From assembly GCA_009667805.1 (NCBI GenBank), contig CM019066.1:2480001-2544000 (forward strand): a stretch of DNA of 64,000 bases, given 5' to 3'. Below the pieces are notes generated by a model, which saw nothing but the letters and a program-made list of their open reading frames with translations, was not told where the DNA came from and did not search any database. The stretch is from Leptobrachium leishanense. Lineage: Eukaryota; Chordata; Amphibia; Anura; Megophryidae. The translations under genes and the position numbers were made by a program. Every line of letters starts with the position of its first letter. Positions within the stretch are counted from its first letter, which is position 1. Below, piece by piece: positions 9,343 through 20,925 of this stretch.

Positions 9343-11654
9343 TTCTAAACTCCCTACTGGGATTATCTCTAGTAGTTGAGGAGCCGACCCGTAAAGAGGC
9401 CATATTGGATTTAATACTCACAAATGGAGGTTTGGTATCAGATGTTGTTGTAGGTGAAAATTTGGGATCTAGTGATCAGCAGTCAGTGTGGTTTAATATA
9501 AGAACCGGGATGGAGCCGCACCACACAAAAACAAAAGTTTTAGACTTTAAAAAAACAGATTTTTCTAAAATGAAATTTTGTGTGAAGGAGTCCTTATCAG
9601 ACTGGATGAGTTTAAAGGGAGTCCAGGAGAAATGGGATTATTTAAAGGAAGCATTATTGAAGGCCACAGGCAATTGCATTCAGCTTGTTAGCAAAAACAA
9701 AAAAGGAAGAAACCACTGTGGTACTCTACAGAAGTGGCCAAAATAGATAGAGTGAAGAAGATCGGCAAACCTATAAGATTAGGCAGAAAGAGGCAAAGCA
9801 ATTTATAAGAGCTTCCAAAGCACACGCAGAAGAGAAAATAGCTCAGTCAGTAAAAAAGGGGGACAAAAATTTTTTAGATACATAAACGAGAAAAGAAAAG
9901 TAAAGCAAGGATTAGTTAGATTAAAAACAAAGGAAGGAAGGTATGTAGAAGAGGATAAAAGTCTCGCTGACTGCCTCAATGAATATTTTTGTTCAGTCTT
10001 TGCAGAAGAAAAGGAAGGAAAGGGACCTCAGTTAGGAGGAAACACTAACGAGACATTTAGATATCAGTTTACAGAGGAGGAGGTTCTACAGCAGCTGTCT
10101 AAAGTAAAGACAAATAAGTCAATGGGGCCTGATGGGATCCACCCTAAGTTATTAAAAGAGCTCAGTGCTGTAATAGCAAAACCGTTAACAAGGATTGGTT
10201 AAATTAATCTGTTAACGGGAGTCGTCCCAGAAGACTGGAAATTAGCAAATGTTGTGCCCATTTACAAGAAGGGTAGTAGGGAGGAATCGGGGAACTATAG
10301 GCCAGTTAGTCTTACGTCAGTAGTGGGGAAATTTAATGGAAACCATGTTAAAGGAAAGGATTGTTGAACATCTAAAAACACATAGATTACAGGATCAGAA
10401 ACAACATGGGTTTACCTCAGGGAGATCATGCCAAACTAATCTTATAGATTTTTTTGATTGGGTAACAAAAATAATAGACACAGGTGATGCAGTAGACATT
10501 GCTTATTTAGATTTCAGTAAGGCTTTTGATACTGTTCCGCATAGAAGGCTTATCAATAAATTGCAATCTTTGATCTTGGATTCCAATATTGTTGAATGGA
10601 TTAGGCAGTGGCTGAGTGACAGGCAACAGAGGGTTGTGGTAAATGGAGTTTATTCGGCGCAAGGTCTTGTTACCAGTGGTGTACCTCAGGGGTCAGTACT
10701 TGGACCCATTCTCTTTAATATTTTTATTAGTGATATTGCAGAAGGTATTAATGGAAAAGTATGTCTTTTTGCTGATGACACAAAGATTTGCAACAGGTTC
10801 CTGGAGGGATCAGCCAAATGACAAATGATTTAGGTAAACTAAAAAAATGGTGGGAGCTGTGGCAATTGAGTTTTAATGTGGATAAGTGCAAGATAATGCA
10901 CCTGGGGCGTAAAAACCCAAGGGCTGAATATAGAATATTTGATACAGTCCTAACCTCAACATCTGAGGAAAGGGATTTAGGGGTTATTATTTCAGAGGAT
11001 CTAAGGGTAAGTAGTCAATGTAATAGAGCAGCAGGAAATGCTAGCAGAATGCTTGGTTGTGTAGGGAGAGGTATTAGCAGTAGGAAAAGGGAAGTGCTCA
11101 TGCCACTGTACAGAGCACTGGTGAGACCTCACTTGGAGTACTGTGTGCAGCACTGGAGACCGTATCTCCAGAAGGATATAGACATCTTAGAGAGAGTTCA
11201 GAGAAGGGCTACTAAAATGGTGTACGGCTTGAAGGAGAAAAGTTACCAGGAAAGGCTTAATGATCTTAACATGTACAGCTTGGAAAAAAGACGAGACAGA
11301 GGAGATATGATAGAAACATTTAAATACGTAAAGGGAATCCACAAGGTAGAGGAAGGGAGTATATTTAAAAGGAAACAAAGTAGCAAAACAAGAGGACATA
11401 GTCTTAGATTAGAGGGGCAAAGGTTTAAAAGTAACATCAGGAAGCATTATTTTACTGAGAGGGTGGTGGATACATGGAACAGTCTTCCAGTAGAAGTGGT
11501 AGAGGCCAAAACAGTAATTGAATTTAAGCAAGCATGGGATAGGCATAAAGCTATCCTAAACAAAAGATAAATCCAGGTAAAGTATCCATGTAATTGGGCA
11601 GACTAGATGGGCCGAAAAGGTTCTTATCTGCCGACATTTTTCTATGTTTCTATG
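9343..11654 (+). mobile_element. CR1 LINE inserted in the 33-bp minisatellite
   Basis: A 2.3-kb CR1-type non-LTR retrotransposon covers the end of the endonuclease domain, the full reverse transcriptase region and the 3' UTR, which ends in TTCTATGTTTCTATG. It interrupts the satellite at GCATG|TCGCAGTAATATG. Three further minus-strand copies lie at 50252-50740, 50979-51653 and 60750-61553. It is 5'-truncated, and frameshifts and stops disrupt the coding region, so it is dead. Confidence 0.9.
9345..11570 (+). pseudogene. CR1 endonuclease-reverse transcriptase pseudogene
   Basis: 9345-9745 encodes the end of the apurinic endonuclease domain (EAILDLILTN). 10100-10330 shows KSMGPDGIHPKLLKE and YRPVSLTSV in broken frames. 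10336-10821 has [23 protein letters not shown] and the catalytic box FADDTK. After a frameshift near 10800, 10788-11570 carries the thumb and C-terminal region (MLGCVGRGISSRKREVLMPL, YVKGIHKVEEGS). Stops near 9745 and 10199 and the frameshift make it non-functional. Confidence 0.88.
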
Positions 11655-11932
11655 TCGCAGTAATATGAGGGCTTTGATCAGGGCATACCACATTGATATG
11701 AGGGCTTTGATCAGGGCATACCACATTGATATGAGGGCTTTGATCAGGGCATACCACATTGATATGAGGGCTTTGATCCGGGCATACCACATTGATATGA
11801 GGGCTTTGATCAGGGCATACCACATTGATATGAGGGCTTTGATCAGGGCATACCACATTGATATGAGGGCTTTGATCAGGGCATACCACATTGATATGAG
11901 GGCTTTGAGCAGGACATGCCGCAGTAATAGTT
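11655..11932. repeat. 33-bp minisatellite, right block
   Basis: This is the continuation of the 8585-9342 array after the CR1 insertion, with about 8 units. It starts with the GTCGCAGTAAT unit type and ends with GCCGCAGTAATAG. Units here are more uniform than in the left block. Confidence 0.95.
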
Positions 11933-13490
11933 TAAGGAGTCCTCCTTAGCCTCTGGGTAAACGCACTATCATGGAAAACATCCCTAAATGTTAGCGCATA
12001 CCCTTTTCCTCTTTAAACACGCGGCATTATTTTTATGCCTCACTTTCCTTCAGTAATCTTTACTGATAATTTCGTGGCTCCACTTTTACCCCTACACAAA
12101 TAGCAATGCTGCCAAATGTATATTATTCAGCAGAATAATCTGATCACCTCCATGTCCGGCCGCACACAAGACCCGACCTCCTGATCTACTGTTATATATT
12201 AAATGTAGCTGGAAAAGAAGATTCCTAAACACTGGCGATACATATGAGAGGCTCCTTCAGAGGAAGTGCCAACAGGACAGCGCTTCACTGGAGGAAATGC
12301 TATTTTGTCACGAAGCAGAAAACGATTTCTTTCTTTTCTCAGGATTCCAGATCCTCATTAAAACAATAGTGCGTCGCACCCTCCTTATCCTTTGTGTCTT
12401 CCTGTTTAAGGCTGCTAATCAGTGCTTTTTTTTTTCTTTTTTTTTAATGTCCTTTTTATAAAAGCCTCTGCTTTCTCTTGTCATTAAGGGACATTCCCTC
12501 CAAACATGAGTGAGAAGACGCTGAGGTTATACCTTCTTGCAGGGTCTACAATAATTCTTCATTGTTGAGTGCTCTCCAGTCATTGTCCTGTCCATGGCTT
12601 AGTCCTATTCTACCACGAGAGCGTTCCACGGCCTCTGCTCCAGCATCTCTTTAATAAATAGTTATTGTTGGAGTGTTCACCGTGCACACATTATACAATT
12701 TAGATGTTAAAAAGACTTAACTGCAGAATAATCACAAGGAACTGGTCATACCATATAGTCAACCAAGGCCACGAGGCCTTCAGTTTCCCCATGGAAACAT
12801 TGGACTACAAGGAAAGCGCATCATTCCCCATGCGAGTTGCACACTTGCTAGGGGATAGATTTTGCGCTCTGAGCCACGTGGTCTCTACCCCCTCTCCTTT
12901 CTCAGGGACAGTAGTTTAGGGTACAGTTCCTCAATGAGAACACAACCTTTTTTTTTCTTCCTCCAAAACTTACTTAATTGTTCTCCGTTCCTGCTTCTTT
13001 CAGTTTGGGAAGTGCCAGGTGAGGTCCTGCAGTGCTGATTCTCAAGTGTTTAGTGATTTATTTATTACAGGAATATAACCCTTTCCTTGCCGGAGGTGGG
13101 TGTCGTTACGGCCTTACCTGGCATTGAAAAAAGTTTAATCCTCCACTTTAAATTCTCCCCCAGGAATGTTTGTTTAAGGAAGAAATCTCCCACCTTTTTG
13201 GCTATTCCCATTAACATGTTGTAGCATTCTAATGGGCGAATGTTCTCAGGCTAAACGGGCCCCAGTGGCTTCTTAAAAACATGGAGTAACTTGTTAAATG
13301 CAGAGTTTCTAAGCCCCCTGCGACCTATCGGTCCTGGAGTAATGCAGACCGCTGCTTTATTTATCGTTACACTGTCGGCCTCCTTTGTGGTTACATTGCT
13401 TCATTTGTTATCATGGTTATTTTTCTGTTGTTTACCCATTTATTTATTATTTTGTTATTTCCTGCATGATTTTGTTTTCTTTTTCCATAG
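11933..13490. other. intron, no gene recognised
   Basis: No coding exon, repeat family or RNA gene was recognised on either strand. The sequence has scattered T-rich runs, for example at 12426-12448. The last ~110 bases before the exon are strongly pyrimidine-rich, as expected upstream of a 3' splice site. Confidence 0.5.
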
Positions 13491-13604
13491 CCATTCTTTG
13501 CACCTCATGTTTACATGCCAAGGTATTATCCTGGCACTCCCCAACATCCCATGTCACGTCCATCCGTTAAACCCAATATGTCCAGAGATCAGAGCACTGG
13601 CCTA
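13491..13604 (+). CDS. kidins220: kidins220 coding exon 3 of window
   Basis: This 38-codon exon encodes PFFAPHVYMPRYYPGTPQHP followed by MSRPSVKPNMSRDQSTGL. The match to the PFFAPYLYTPRYYPGG segment of the mammalian protein is clear. The acceptor is TTTTCCATAG at 13490 and the donor is GTAAGT at 13605, and both boundaries are phase 0. The product is Pro/Tyr-rich and unstructured, in the cytosolic tail. Confidence 0.95.
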
Positions 13605-14133
13605 GTAAGTATTGTGACCGATACGCTTACCAATAACCGGGAGGGGTATCTACAGCATTTAAAGTAACCGGGCACGACTGCCAGCTGGCATAGCTAACCT
13701 CAAACACTCTATCCTGCCAAGAGTCCACCATGGCATGCCTTGTAATTGCTTCCTCCTAATATTCCTCCCCTCCTTTTACCATATTCTGTGTGTAATGTAT
13801 ATCATATTTGAATGTTCTATTGTTGTTGTTGTTATTATATTGTATTGTTCCCTGTTGGTGGTAATGGCCATATAGAAGCGCTGGCGACTATGTTGGCATA
13901 TTATTGGGACTGGCTTGTGATTTACACATACTACCTACGCAATTGAGGGGGGGGGGCAAGGTGTAAGGTGTGTGTAAAGACCCTGGGGTCTGATGATTAG
14001 TACAATATTGCTAATAACTAATAATAATTAACCCTCAGATTTATAGATCAACACAGTGTCCTCCAGAATGGTTTGTTTCTAGCTGTTACTGTCACAATGT
14101 ATTCATTTTGTACCCTTTATCTCCTGTTTTACA
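13605..14133. other. intron, no gene recognised
   Basis: Nothing recognisable beyond low-complexity sequence: a TTG trinucleotide run near 13822 and an eight-G run near 13948. Confidence 0.4.
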
Positions 14134-14466
14134 GCTGGGCGATTCCCTCGACTTTGCACGATTGAATAAAGTTTGCGGTCGATGTCGATTTCCTTACTTT
14201 TATGAAAAATGTTGTTGTTTTATTTATTATTTTTTTATTTTGATTGACATGGTGTCCATCCGAGCATCGACAGAGCAGAACATACGGGTTCTGCAGGTAC
14301 CTGGCGAACCTGGCGGCTCTGCTGACACTCGGATGGGCTCTCTCTCTCAATTAAAAAAAAGTCCCAGATTCCTCGTTTGTTATAAAAATCAAATCGAGGT
14401 CGACCCCCCCCCCCCCTCTTCCCATACCCGATTTAATCGTGCAGAATGGAGGAACCTGCCCAGCTC
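14133..14466. mobile_element. MITE with about 33-bp imperfect terminal inverted repeats
   Basis: The left end AGCTGGGCGATTCCCTCGAC is mirrored by the right end reading inward from AGCTGGGCAGGTTCCTCCAT, followed by matching CACGATT sequences. An internal hairpin lies at about 14254-14338 (CCATCCGAGCATCGACAGAG and its complement). There is no coding capacity. The family is undetermined. Confidence 0.55.
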
Positions 14467-15463
14467 TACCCTGTCGAAATGTTATGATAAATTATGACCT
14501 AGTGCTCCGAGACTTTTCAGGAGATTTAGAAGTGGAATCAAGTCCAACTTTATCTGCTTCTCCGTCTCTTTCCTCTCGACTCATCTTTCTCCTCGAGTGT
14601 TGCCTTCATTCCATCCAAGGTCATCCAACACTTTCTATCCTCCGTCTTAGCCTAACACAATAATAAACACATTTCTTCCCTTTTTACCCTAAACCTTTTT
14701 TTTTGTTTGGGCCATAATCGTTTCCTCTTCTATCGGTATGTTCCCAAGTAGTCCCCATTTCATGTGGATGCACGATCAATCCACTCAATTCTGTGTTAAG
14801 ATCGATCATCACGTCCAATTCTGGGCTGCGGGGGAGGCGCACCACCAATGCATTGACACTGTAAAATGCAAACCCATAAGCGCTTTCCTGTAAGAGGAGA
14901 CCAGATATTGCAAATATTGTAGGGCTTTCCTCAGCGTGTGAAACGTTTATTAAAAATCCGGCCCATGACTAAACACATATTGCTATTGTGTCGTTCCGGC
15001 TAGCTGACTCGCTTCTCACAAAGCAAGCCCTAATATTTGGTGCAGGGTTTAACGTTGGGATACCGCTTCGACAAAGTTCGGTTGTGAACATGTTATTAAG
15101 GGCATAAAACTACGATGAGCATTGTATGATGTAATAAACTACTTTCTTAAACTTTATTTTTTTTCCCTGCTCCTACAAATAACAAGCGCTTTATGGTTGC
15201 AGTTACTGATTTATAGTGGCCAGGTGGCTAGTAAATAAACAAAGGCGTTACTTAGGATGTAATATATGTAAATTAACAATGCCAAGAAGCAACTTTAACT
15301 CCCAGCATCCTCATGGATTTTCTGACTCTGAGACCTAAGCAGCTGCGGAGTGACTGGGCTGACTTGTGGAGCTAGAGCCCACCGGCGCTGATTTCATGTT
15401 CCTGGATAATTAAATGGCTTTCAATTGTTAATTATTTTAATTAGAAATTATATTAGATTACGT
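14467..15463. other. intron, no gene recognised
   Basis: No exon, repeat family or RNA gene was recognised. Short T-rich stretches only. Confidence 0.4.
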
Positions 15464-15762
15464 ATACCGGTTGAGTATCCCTGATCTGGAAAGCCAAAAT
15501 ACTCCACAATTCAATTTTTTTTATTTGCATACAGCCATGACATTAGAAGTGTCAAAATTCCACCCCTGACGTCATGTGACCGGGGACAAAATTATTAAAA
15601 ATATTGTACAAAATTACCTTCAGGCTGTGTGTATGACGCCTAATGGATTTCCTGTTTAGACGAGTCCCATCCCCAAGATATCTCATTATATTCCAAAATC
15701 CAAATGAATTCCCCAACACTTCTGGCCTCAAGCGTTTCCGATAAGAGATACTAAACCTGACT
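15464..15762. mobile_element. Tigger/pogo-like MITE (copy 1)
   Basis: The left end has ACCGGTTGAGTATCCCTGAT, and the right end read in reverse gives CAGTCAGGTTTAGTATCTCT. Such GTTGAGTATCCCT termini with CCAAAAT repeats are known from pogo/Tigger-type non-autonomous elements. A related copy at 36785-37125 has CCTAATCTGAAAAATCCAAA and ends GGGATGCTCAACCAG. The superfamily is inferred from the termini. Confidence 0.4.
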
Positions 15763-16015
15763 GCGTGTGCGTTTAATGCCAATGAAACCGAACGAGAAGT
15801 AAAAGGTGAAACCCGCCTTGTAATTTCAATCCCTTAGCGTATTTCTAGACGGGGCTCCTCGTGCCATGTGAGTATGTGCACACGGTTTGGGGATTTGGCA
15901 TTTTTCTTGACTGTGAATGTCTGGATAGTGTTGGTCACACATGGGGATGTTGGTTTACATCAGTGTTTCCCAACCCTGGTCCTCAGGTCTCCCTAACAGG
16001 CCAGGTTTGCAGATA

Positions 16016-17628
16016 CAGTTGTGTTCAAAATTATTCAACCCCCAATGCTGTAAAGGGTTTTAGGGAATTTAGTGTACATTTGTAATTGTATTCAGAATGA
16101 AATCCTACAAGGACTTTTTAAAGAACCATATGCAACTAAAATGACATCAATTGGTTTTGTAATACAGTAATAAATGTTTCTTTTGTGAATTCTTCATTGA
16201 CACAATTATTCAACCCCTTAAAGACTACCACTCTGAAGAACAGAGGTTCATTCAATTGTTTTCAATCAGGTATTGAAAACACCTGTGGATGTCACGGAGC
16301 AGCAATAAAGCAAAATAAGCACCAATTAGGCAGCTTTAAAATGACTGTGATACTCAGCTCCTTCTAGACATTTACTGGTGTGGTTACAAACATGGTGAAG
16401 TCAAGAGAATGGTCCAGGAAGACAAGAGAAGAGGTGATTACTCATAGGAAGGGCAATGGCTATAAGAAGATTGCAAAGATGTTAAACATACCAAGAGAGA
16501 CCATAGGAAGCATCATTCGCAAATTCAAGGCAAAGGGCACTGTTGAAACGCTATCTGGTCGTGGCAGAAAGAAGATGCTGACTTCGACTGCTGTGCGCTA
16601 CCTGAACCGTAGAGTGGAGAAAAGTCCCCCGTGTGACTGCTGAGGAACTGAGAAAAGATTTGTCAGATGTGGGTACTGAAGTTTCAGCTCAGACAATACG
16701 GCGCACACTGCGTAATGAAGGCCTCCATGCCAGAACTCCCAGGCGCACCCCCTTGCTGTCTCCAAAGAATAAGAAGAGTCGACTGCAGTATGCCAAAAGT
16801 CATGTGGACAAACCACAGAAGTTTTGGGATAGTGTTCTGTGGACTGATGAAATAAAAGTAGAACTGTTTGGGCCCATGGATCAACGCTATGTTTGGAGGA
16901 GGAAGAACAAGGCCTATGAAGAAAAGAACACCTTGCCTACTGTGAAGCATGGGGGGGGTCAATCATGCTTTGGGGCTGTTTTGCTTCTGCAGGTACAGGG
17001 AAGCTTCAGCGTGTGCAAGGTACCATGAATTCTCTTCAGTACCAGGAGATATTGGATGACAATGTGATGCAGTCCGTCACAAACCTGAGGCTTGGGAGAC
17101 GTTGGACCTTTCAACAGGACAATGATCCCAAGCATACCTCCAAGTCCACTAGAGCATGGTTGCAGATTAAAGGCTGGAACATTTTGGAGTGGCCATCGCA
17201 GTCACCTGACTTAAATCCGATTGAGAACCTCTGGTGGGACTTAAAGAAAGCAGTTGCAGTGCGCAAGCCTAAGAATGTGACTGAACTGGAGGCTTTTCAC
17301 CCATGACGAATGGGCGAAGATACCCGTAGATCGCTGCAACACTTGTGTCAAGCTATGCTTCACGTTTAAAAGCTGTTATAACTGTAAAAGGATGTTGTAC
17401 TAAGTACTAAGATTGAATGTCACTTGGGGGTTGAATAAAACTGATAATGATGTGAGCACAGAAAAGACATTTGTGGTTATTTCATTATAAATGTTATGTT
17501 ATATTTGTCTGACCTACACGTGCCGCTTTGATTTAATTGTAAGCAAGATGACTGAATGATCAAAATCAATGTCAAACTGGCCAAAACACTCAATTTCAGT
17601 GGGGGTTGAATAATTTTGAACACAACTG
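16016..17628 (+). mobile_element. Tc1-like DNA transposon
   Basis: The termini CAGTTGTGTTCAAAATTATT and its inverse at 17609-17628 are flanked by TA on both sides (16014-16015, 17629-17630), the Tc1/mariner target duplication. At 1,613 bp the element is of the expected full length. A degenerate transposase lies at 16392-17400. It is inserted in the MITE at 15960-17746. Confidence 0.92.
16392..17400 (+). pseudogene. Tc1 transposase pseudogene (DD34E)
   Basis: The frame starts MVKSREWSRKTREEV, a paired-like helix-turn-helix DNA-binding region, and breaks near 16630. It continues with TAEELRKDLSDVG through LWTDEIKVELFG (first catalytic Asp) and breaks again after KHGGGQS near 16955. It resumes at MLWGCFASAG, with [10 protein letters not shown] (second Asp) and [10 protein letters not shown] (Glu). 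A third frameshift near 17300 displaces the C-terminus. All catalytic residues survive, but at least three frameshifts make it inactive. Confidence 0.88.
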
Positions 17629-17746
17629 TATGTGAAGCACAGCACAGGTGATATGATTTGCTGCTCAGTGATTGCAGGATTCAGTCTGCTTTTCCCCAAG
17701 GGAATCCTTAAAGCCTGTTAGGGAGACCTGAGGACCAGGGTTGGTC

Positions 17747-18344
17747 AACTGATCTACATGGAAATCCAACGAATGTTCCTTTTATAAAGAAAAGGACTTT
17801 TAAAACTCCTTATGGAGATAATGTGTTAACCAAAGGATGCATGGCGCTACACAGCGAAGGAATCCCTAATCCCTTTCCTTTTTGCCTGCTTTGCATCTTT
17901 ACTACGGACTTAATGCACACATGCCTTTTTTTTACCATTATGCCTGCTGCCTGCTTGGCTGTTTGCGTTGCGCATTCCTGAATTCAGGTCTGTTTTATTT
18001 GTGTACCACGGAACCAGAGACAGAAGGAGGGTGAAGGGGAAAAACACGGTGCAAAACTCTTGGTTGGACCTCATGGCTGAAATATCTTATATCTACCTGT
18101 CGCGTTGCTATAGAGTTCCTATAAAAAGGAGTGTATGCCACATGAACCTCGTTGTATAGGAAGACACATTGGTGGGATTGCAGCACGCATGCAGTTTACT
18201 TTTCGCCAGGCATTGGTGTTTTGTTTGTTTGTTTCTGTTTGTGATAAAACAGAATTTGGGCTTTACTTTATATTTTCCATCACGATTTACAACGGAGGAA
18301 AAAAATAATGTTTTGAGTCTGTGTGTACGTTATTGTGTTACCAG
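17747..18344. other. intron, no gene recognised
   Basis: No gene or repeat was recognised. The 3' part is rich in T and G, leading to the TGTGTTACCAG acceptor of the next exon. Confidence 0.4.
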
Positions 18345-18401
18345 GACGTAATTGAAGAGGACGCTTCAGAGAGTCCCTCCGTTGCCACGCACCGCGCTCC
18401 G
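18345..18401 (+). CDS. kidins220: kidins220 coding microexon
   Basis: This 19-codon exon encodes DVIEEDASESPSVATHRAP, corresponding to the EVIKEDAAEG region of the mammalian protein. It is acidic and Ser/Pro-rich, so probably unstructured. The acceptor is GTTACCAG at 18344 and the donor is GTAATC at 18402, phase 0 on both sides. Its length makes it skippable without a frame change; whether it is alternatively spliced cannot be seen here. Confidence 0.88.
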
Positions 18402-19073
18402 GTAATCACAGCCGTTTGGTGTGTGGTGTTCTAGCATCTCGTGTAATGCCGCCGCCATTGTGTTAACGTTTGCATTACTAATCCTGCATCAGCAGCGGGT
18501 TGGAATATAGACATACACCGGACTAGCATAAAAACTAATGGCGTGATTCACTGAATTCTATTTTTTATTTATTTTCCTAGTTTTAGCTTCATTTCCGTTA
18601 TCGTACATTAGATCCGCATCGTGCCTGGCAGGGTGGATGTCCCCAAAAAATATATGTGGCGCAGATGTGCAGTATGTAGAACGATAAATTCTTTATAACC
18701 TAATCCCGTTCTAAAGGGATCTCGGGACACTACAATAAAAAAAATTGCAACAAAATAAAGATTTAATTAGGCCGCTTTTTATGTTGACGCGGATCGTCAA
18801 TGGCCCGTGACCTTCCCAGCCAGGAACTGCGAGCATGAAAAGAATAACAGAGGTCAGTCAAGGTCATTCACATCTACCGAAGCGCTGATGTGATGGGCTG
18901 CCATGTAGCTGTAAAACCTTGCCTTTTGCTATGTTTACTAACTTTGTGTTACAGTTAGCTGTTCAGTAGAGGCTGAGATAATCTGTACCCTTTCCTTATC
19001 CTTCAAACTTATTTTTCAAAGGTTGTGTAAAGTAACGTGTGTGCATCAATGTGTGACATGCCCAACAAACAGG
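18402..19073. other. intron, no gene recognised
   Basis: No coding or repeat signal was recognised in this stretch. Confidence 0.4.
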
Positions 19074-19208
19074 GGCCAGGAACCATGGTCCTCCAGATGT
19101 TTTGGAACTACATCTCCCATGATGTTCAGTGAAATTAAACAGTGACTTGGCATCACGGGAGATCTAGTTTCAAACCATCTGGAAGGGCCACAATTGCTGA
19201 CTCCTGTC
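19074..19208. mobile_element. palindromic MITE, CTACATCTCCCATGAT family
   Basis: CCAGATGTTTTGGAACTACA and CTCCCATGATG at the left are mirrored by CATCACGGGAGATCTAG and CCATCTGG at the right, giving a ~120-bp palindrome. Related palindromes lie at 20803-20925, 23765-23905, 48205-48345, 48346-48492, 52480-52618 and 52682-52785. Confidence 0.6.
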
Positions 19209-19285
19209 CTACAGGATGCGATACCGAGCTGCCTTTCAGAAAGGTTTAACCAATTTATAGAATTTCTTTCTTTATACTTTTACAA

Positions 19286-19987
19286 AAGGGTCTATTCACT
19301 AACCTCCCAACTTGCCGCCGAATTGCACAGTTCGGTGCAATTTTGGGGCAGTTCAACTAATCACTAAGTCGTCCATTTGCCAAATACCGGTTGACAGCGA
19401 AATACGGTGCAGTTCGGCGATCTTCGGCTGCAGCGAAATTGTCTCATAGAGAAGTAATGGTTGATCTATTCACAGAACGCCGAAATGCTGTTGAAATTAC
19501 CAGTTTTTCGGTGGCTCAGTTCGCCGGGTTTAAACAGGTGAATCCCATACGATTCAATATTAATACTTAATATGAATTTTAGATGGTTTATTTTTTTAAA
19601 AGATCGTTTAGACGCCTTTTTATTATTTATTTTTTTTGTTGACATTTTTGTCTCCCAATTTTTTTAAAAGGTTTTTTTTAAAAAAAAAAATAATAATAAT
19701 TCTGTAACAGACCTTTTCAATTATATTTTAAAGAACCTTTTTTATTATTTAGACATATTTTTATTGATTTTTAAACCTCTATCAGGAGAGTTCCGTTTTT
19801 GTTTTGTTTTTTTCCGCAGTTCAGTGGCCACTTCGTCTACGCTCTCCAACTTTTTCGTGGGTCTTCAGCGACTCCATCTTTGGCGCACTACAGTGACCAT
19901 TCACTAAATAGTGAATTCAATGAAATTTCTGTGAAATTCCCCGACATGAAAAGCCCCGAAATGTCAGTGCCTTGTGAATAGACCCTT
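19286..19987 (+). mobile_element. non-autonomous element with TATTCACTAA ends (copy 1)
   Basis: The ends AGGGTCTATTCACTAA and TTGTGAATAGACCCT are inverted. The ~700-bp interior is shared with 23025-23743 (opposite orientation), 25203-26320 and 28243-33432, including TCATAGAGAAGTAATGGTTG and GGTGAATCCCATA. It is CpG-depleted, has poly-T/A stretches and has no coding capacity. The superfamily is not determined. Confidence 0.6.
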
Positions 19988-20802
19988 AAATGTTCTGTAA
20001 TTTTTTTTTTTTTAGAAATTTAAAAAACTCTTGTCATTATAGTGGGAATTCCTGCCGCCGCATTCCACAGGGTATTTACAATCCCTTTTATGAGTGGCGC
20101 GCTTTAACTCTGAATCCATATTGAAACCCAGTTCATTTGATCACTCCGGACTTTCTTTAATACTGTGCGGTTTTGCTTATCTTTACGCCGGTGATTGACC
20201 CGTCCAGACAGTATCTATGTGTGGCAGACCTCACGGTGCTCCGGACTGGACGACTCAGTGCATCGCTGCGGGCCTGATGGCGTCCTCTCGCAGGTCAGCT
20301 GACTCTCCTTTTGTTCTTGGGAGCGCGCAGGCCTTTGTCAGCCAACATGTTACGATCACCAAATCTGCTCAGTCGTACATTCCTGGTCGCTTAGAGCCTG
20401 TTTTCCTCATTGCAGCGGGAACATAACAGCCCGTGCAGCGTGCCAGGATAACCCTCTTACTGCGGTAATTTGAATCGACGCTGCTGCTGTCGGCGTGCCC
20501 GCACCATTTACAGCCCTTCACGGACCTTTTACATGTTTGAGATTGTACGAATAACGAGGAGGAATTGCTCTGAAAAACTCCGTACAAATTAATTTCATCC
20601 CTGGAAAGGCCTCGCAGGACTGCTAGTCACACACTCCAATACAGAGTGATGGCAGGAGAACGATCACACACTATAATGAGAATATATAGGGGACTGGTTG
20701 AAATAATAATCTAAAATATATATATTATACACACATTTTAGGTTTAATTTTGCATGTGTATTGAAAAAGTAAGCCGCCCTCTTTTCTATCTCTACATCAT
20801 GT
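19988..20802. other. intron, no gene recognised
   Basis: 20150-20550 is relatively GC-rich, with several short open frames that lack recognisable similarity. Nothing else is supported. Confidence 0.4.
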
Positions 20803-20925
20803 GTCCACAACCTGGGAACTACATTTCCCTTGAGGCTCAGTCTGTCTCGAGCGTTTCTGAGCATCATGGGAGATGTAGTTTCAAAACCTCAAAAGGGCCC
20901 AAGCAATTGCAGACTCTTGCTGTAG
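20803..20925. mobile_element. palindromic MITE, CTACATCTCCCATGAT family
   Basis: GGGAACTACATTTCCCTTGA is mirrored by CATCATGGGAGATGTAGTTT. It is a diverged member of the family described at 19074. Confidence 0.55.

Larger units (their letters stand above)
15960..17746. mobile_element. short inverted-repeat MITE, host of a Tc1 insertion
   Basis: CAACCCTGGTCCTCAGGTCT at the left end is mirrored by AGACCTGAGGACCAGGGTTG at the right end. Without the Tc1 insertion the MITE would be about 180 bp. A diverged copy lies at 56029-56465 and shares GATTTGCTGCTCAGTGATTG. Confidence 0.65.

Noticed and set aside
8528..9421. Open frames of 297, 236 and 208 codons over the 33-bp repeat
   Set aside because: Same artefact: 33-bp units give 11-residue periodic peptides on both strands.
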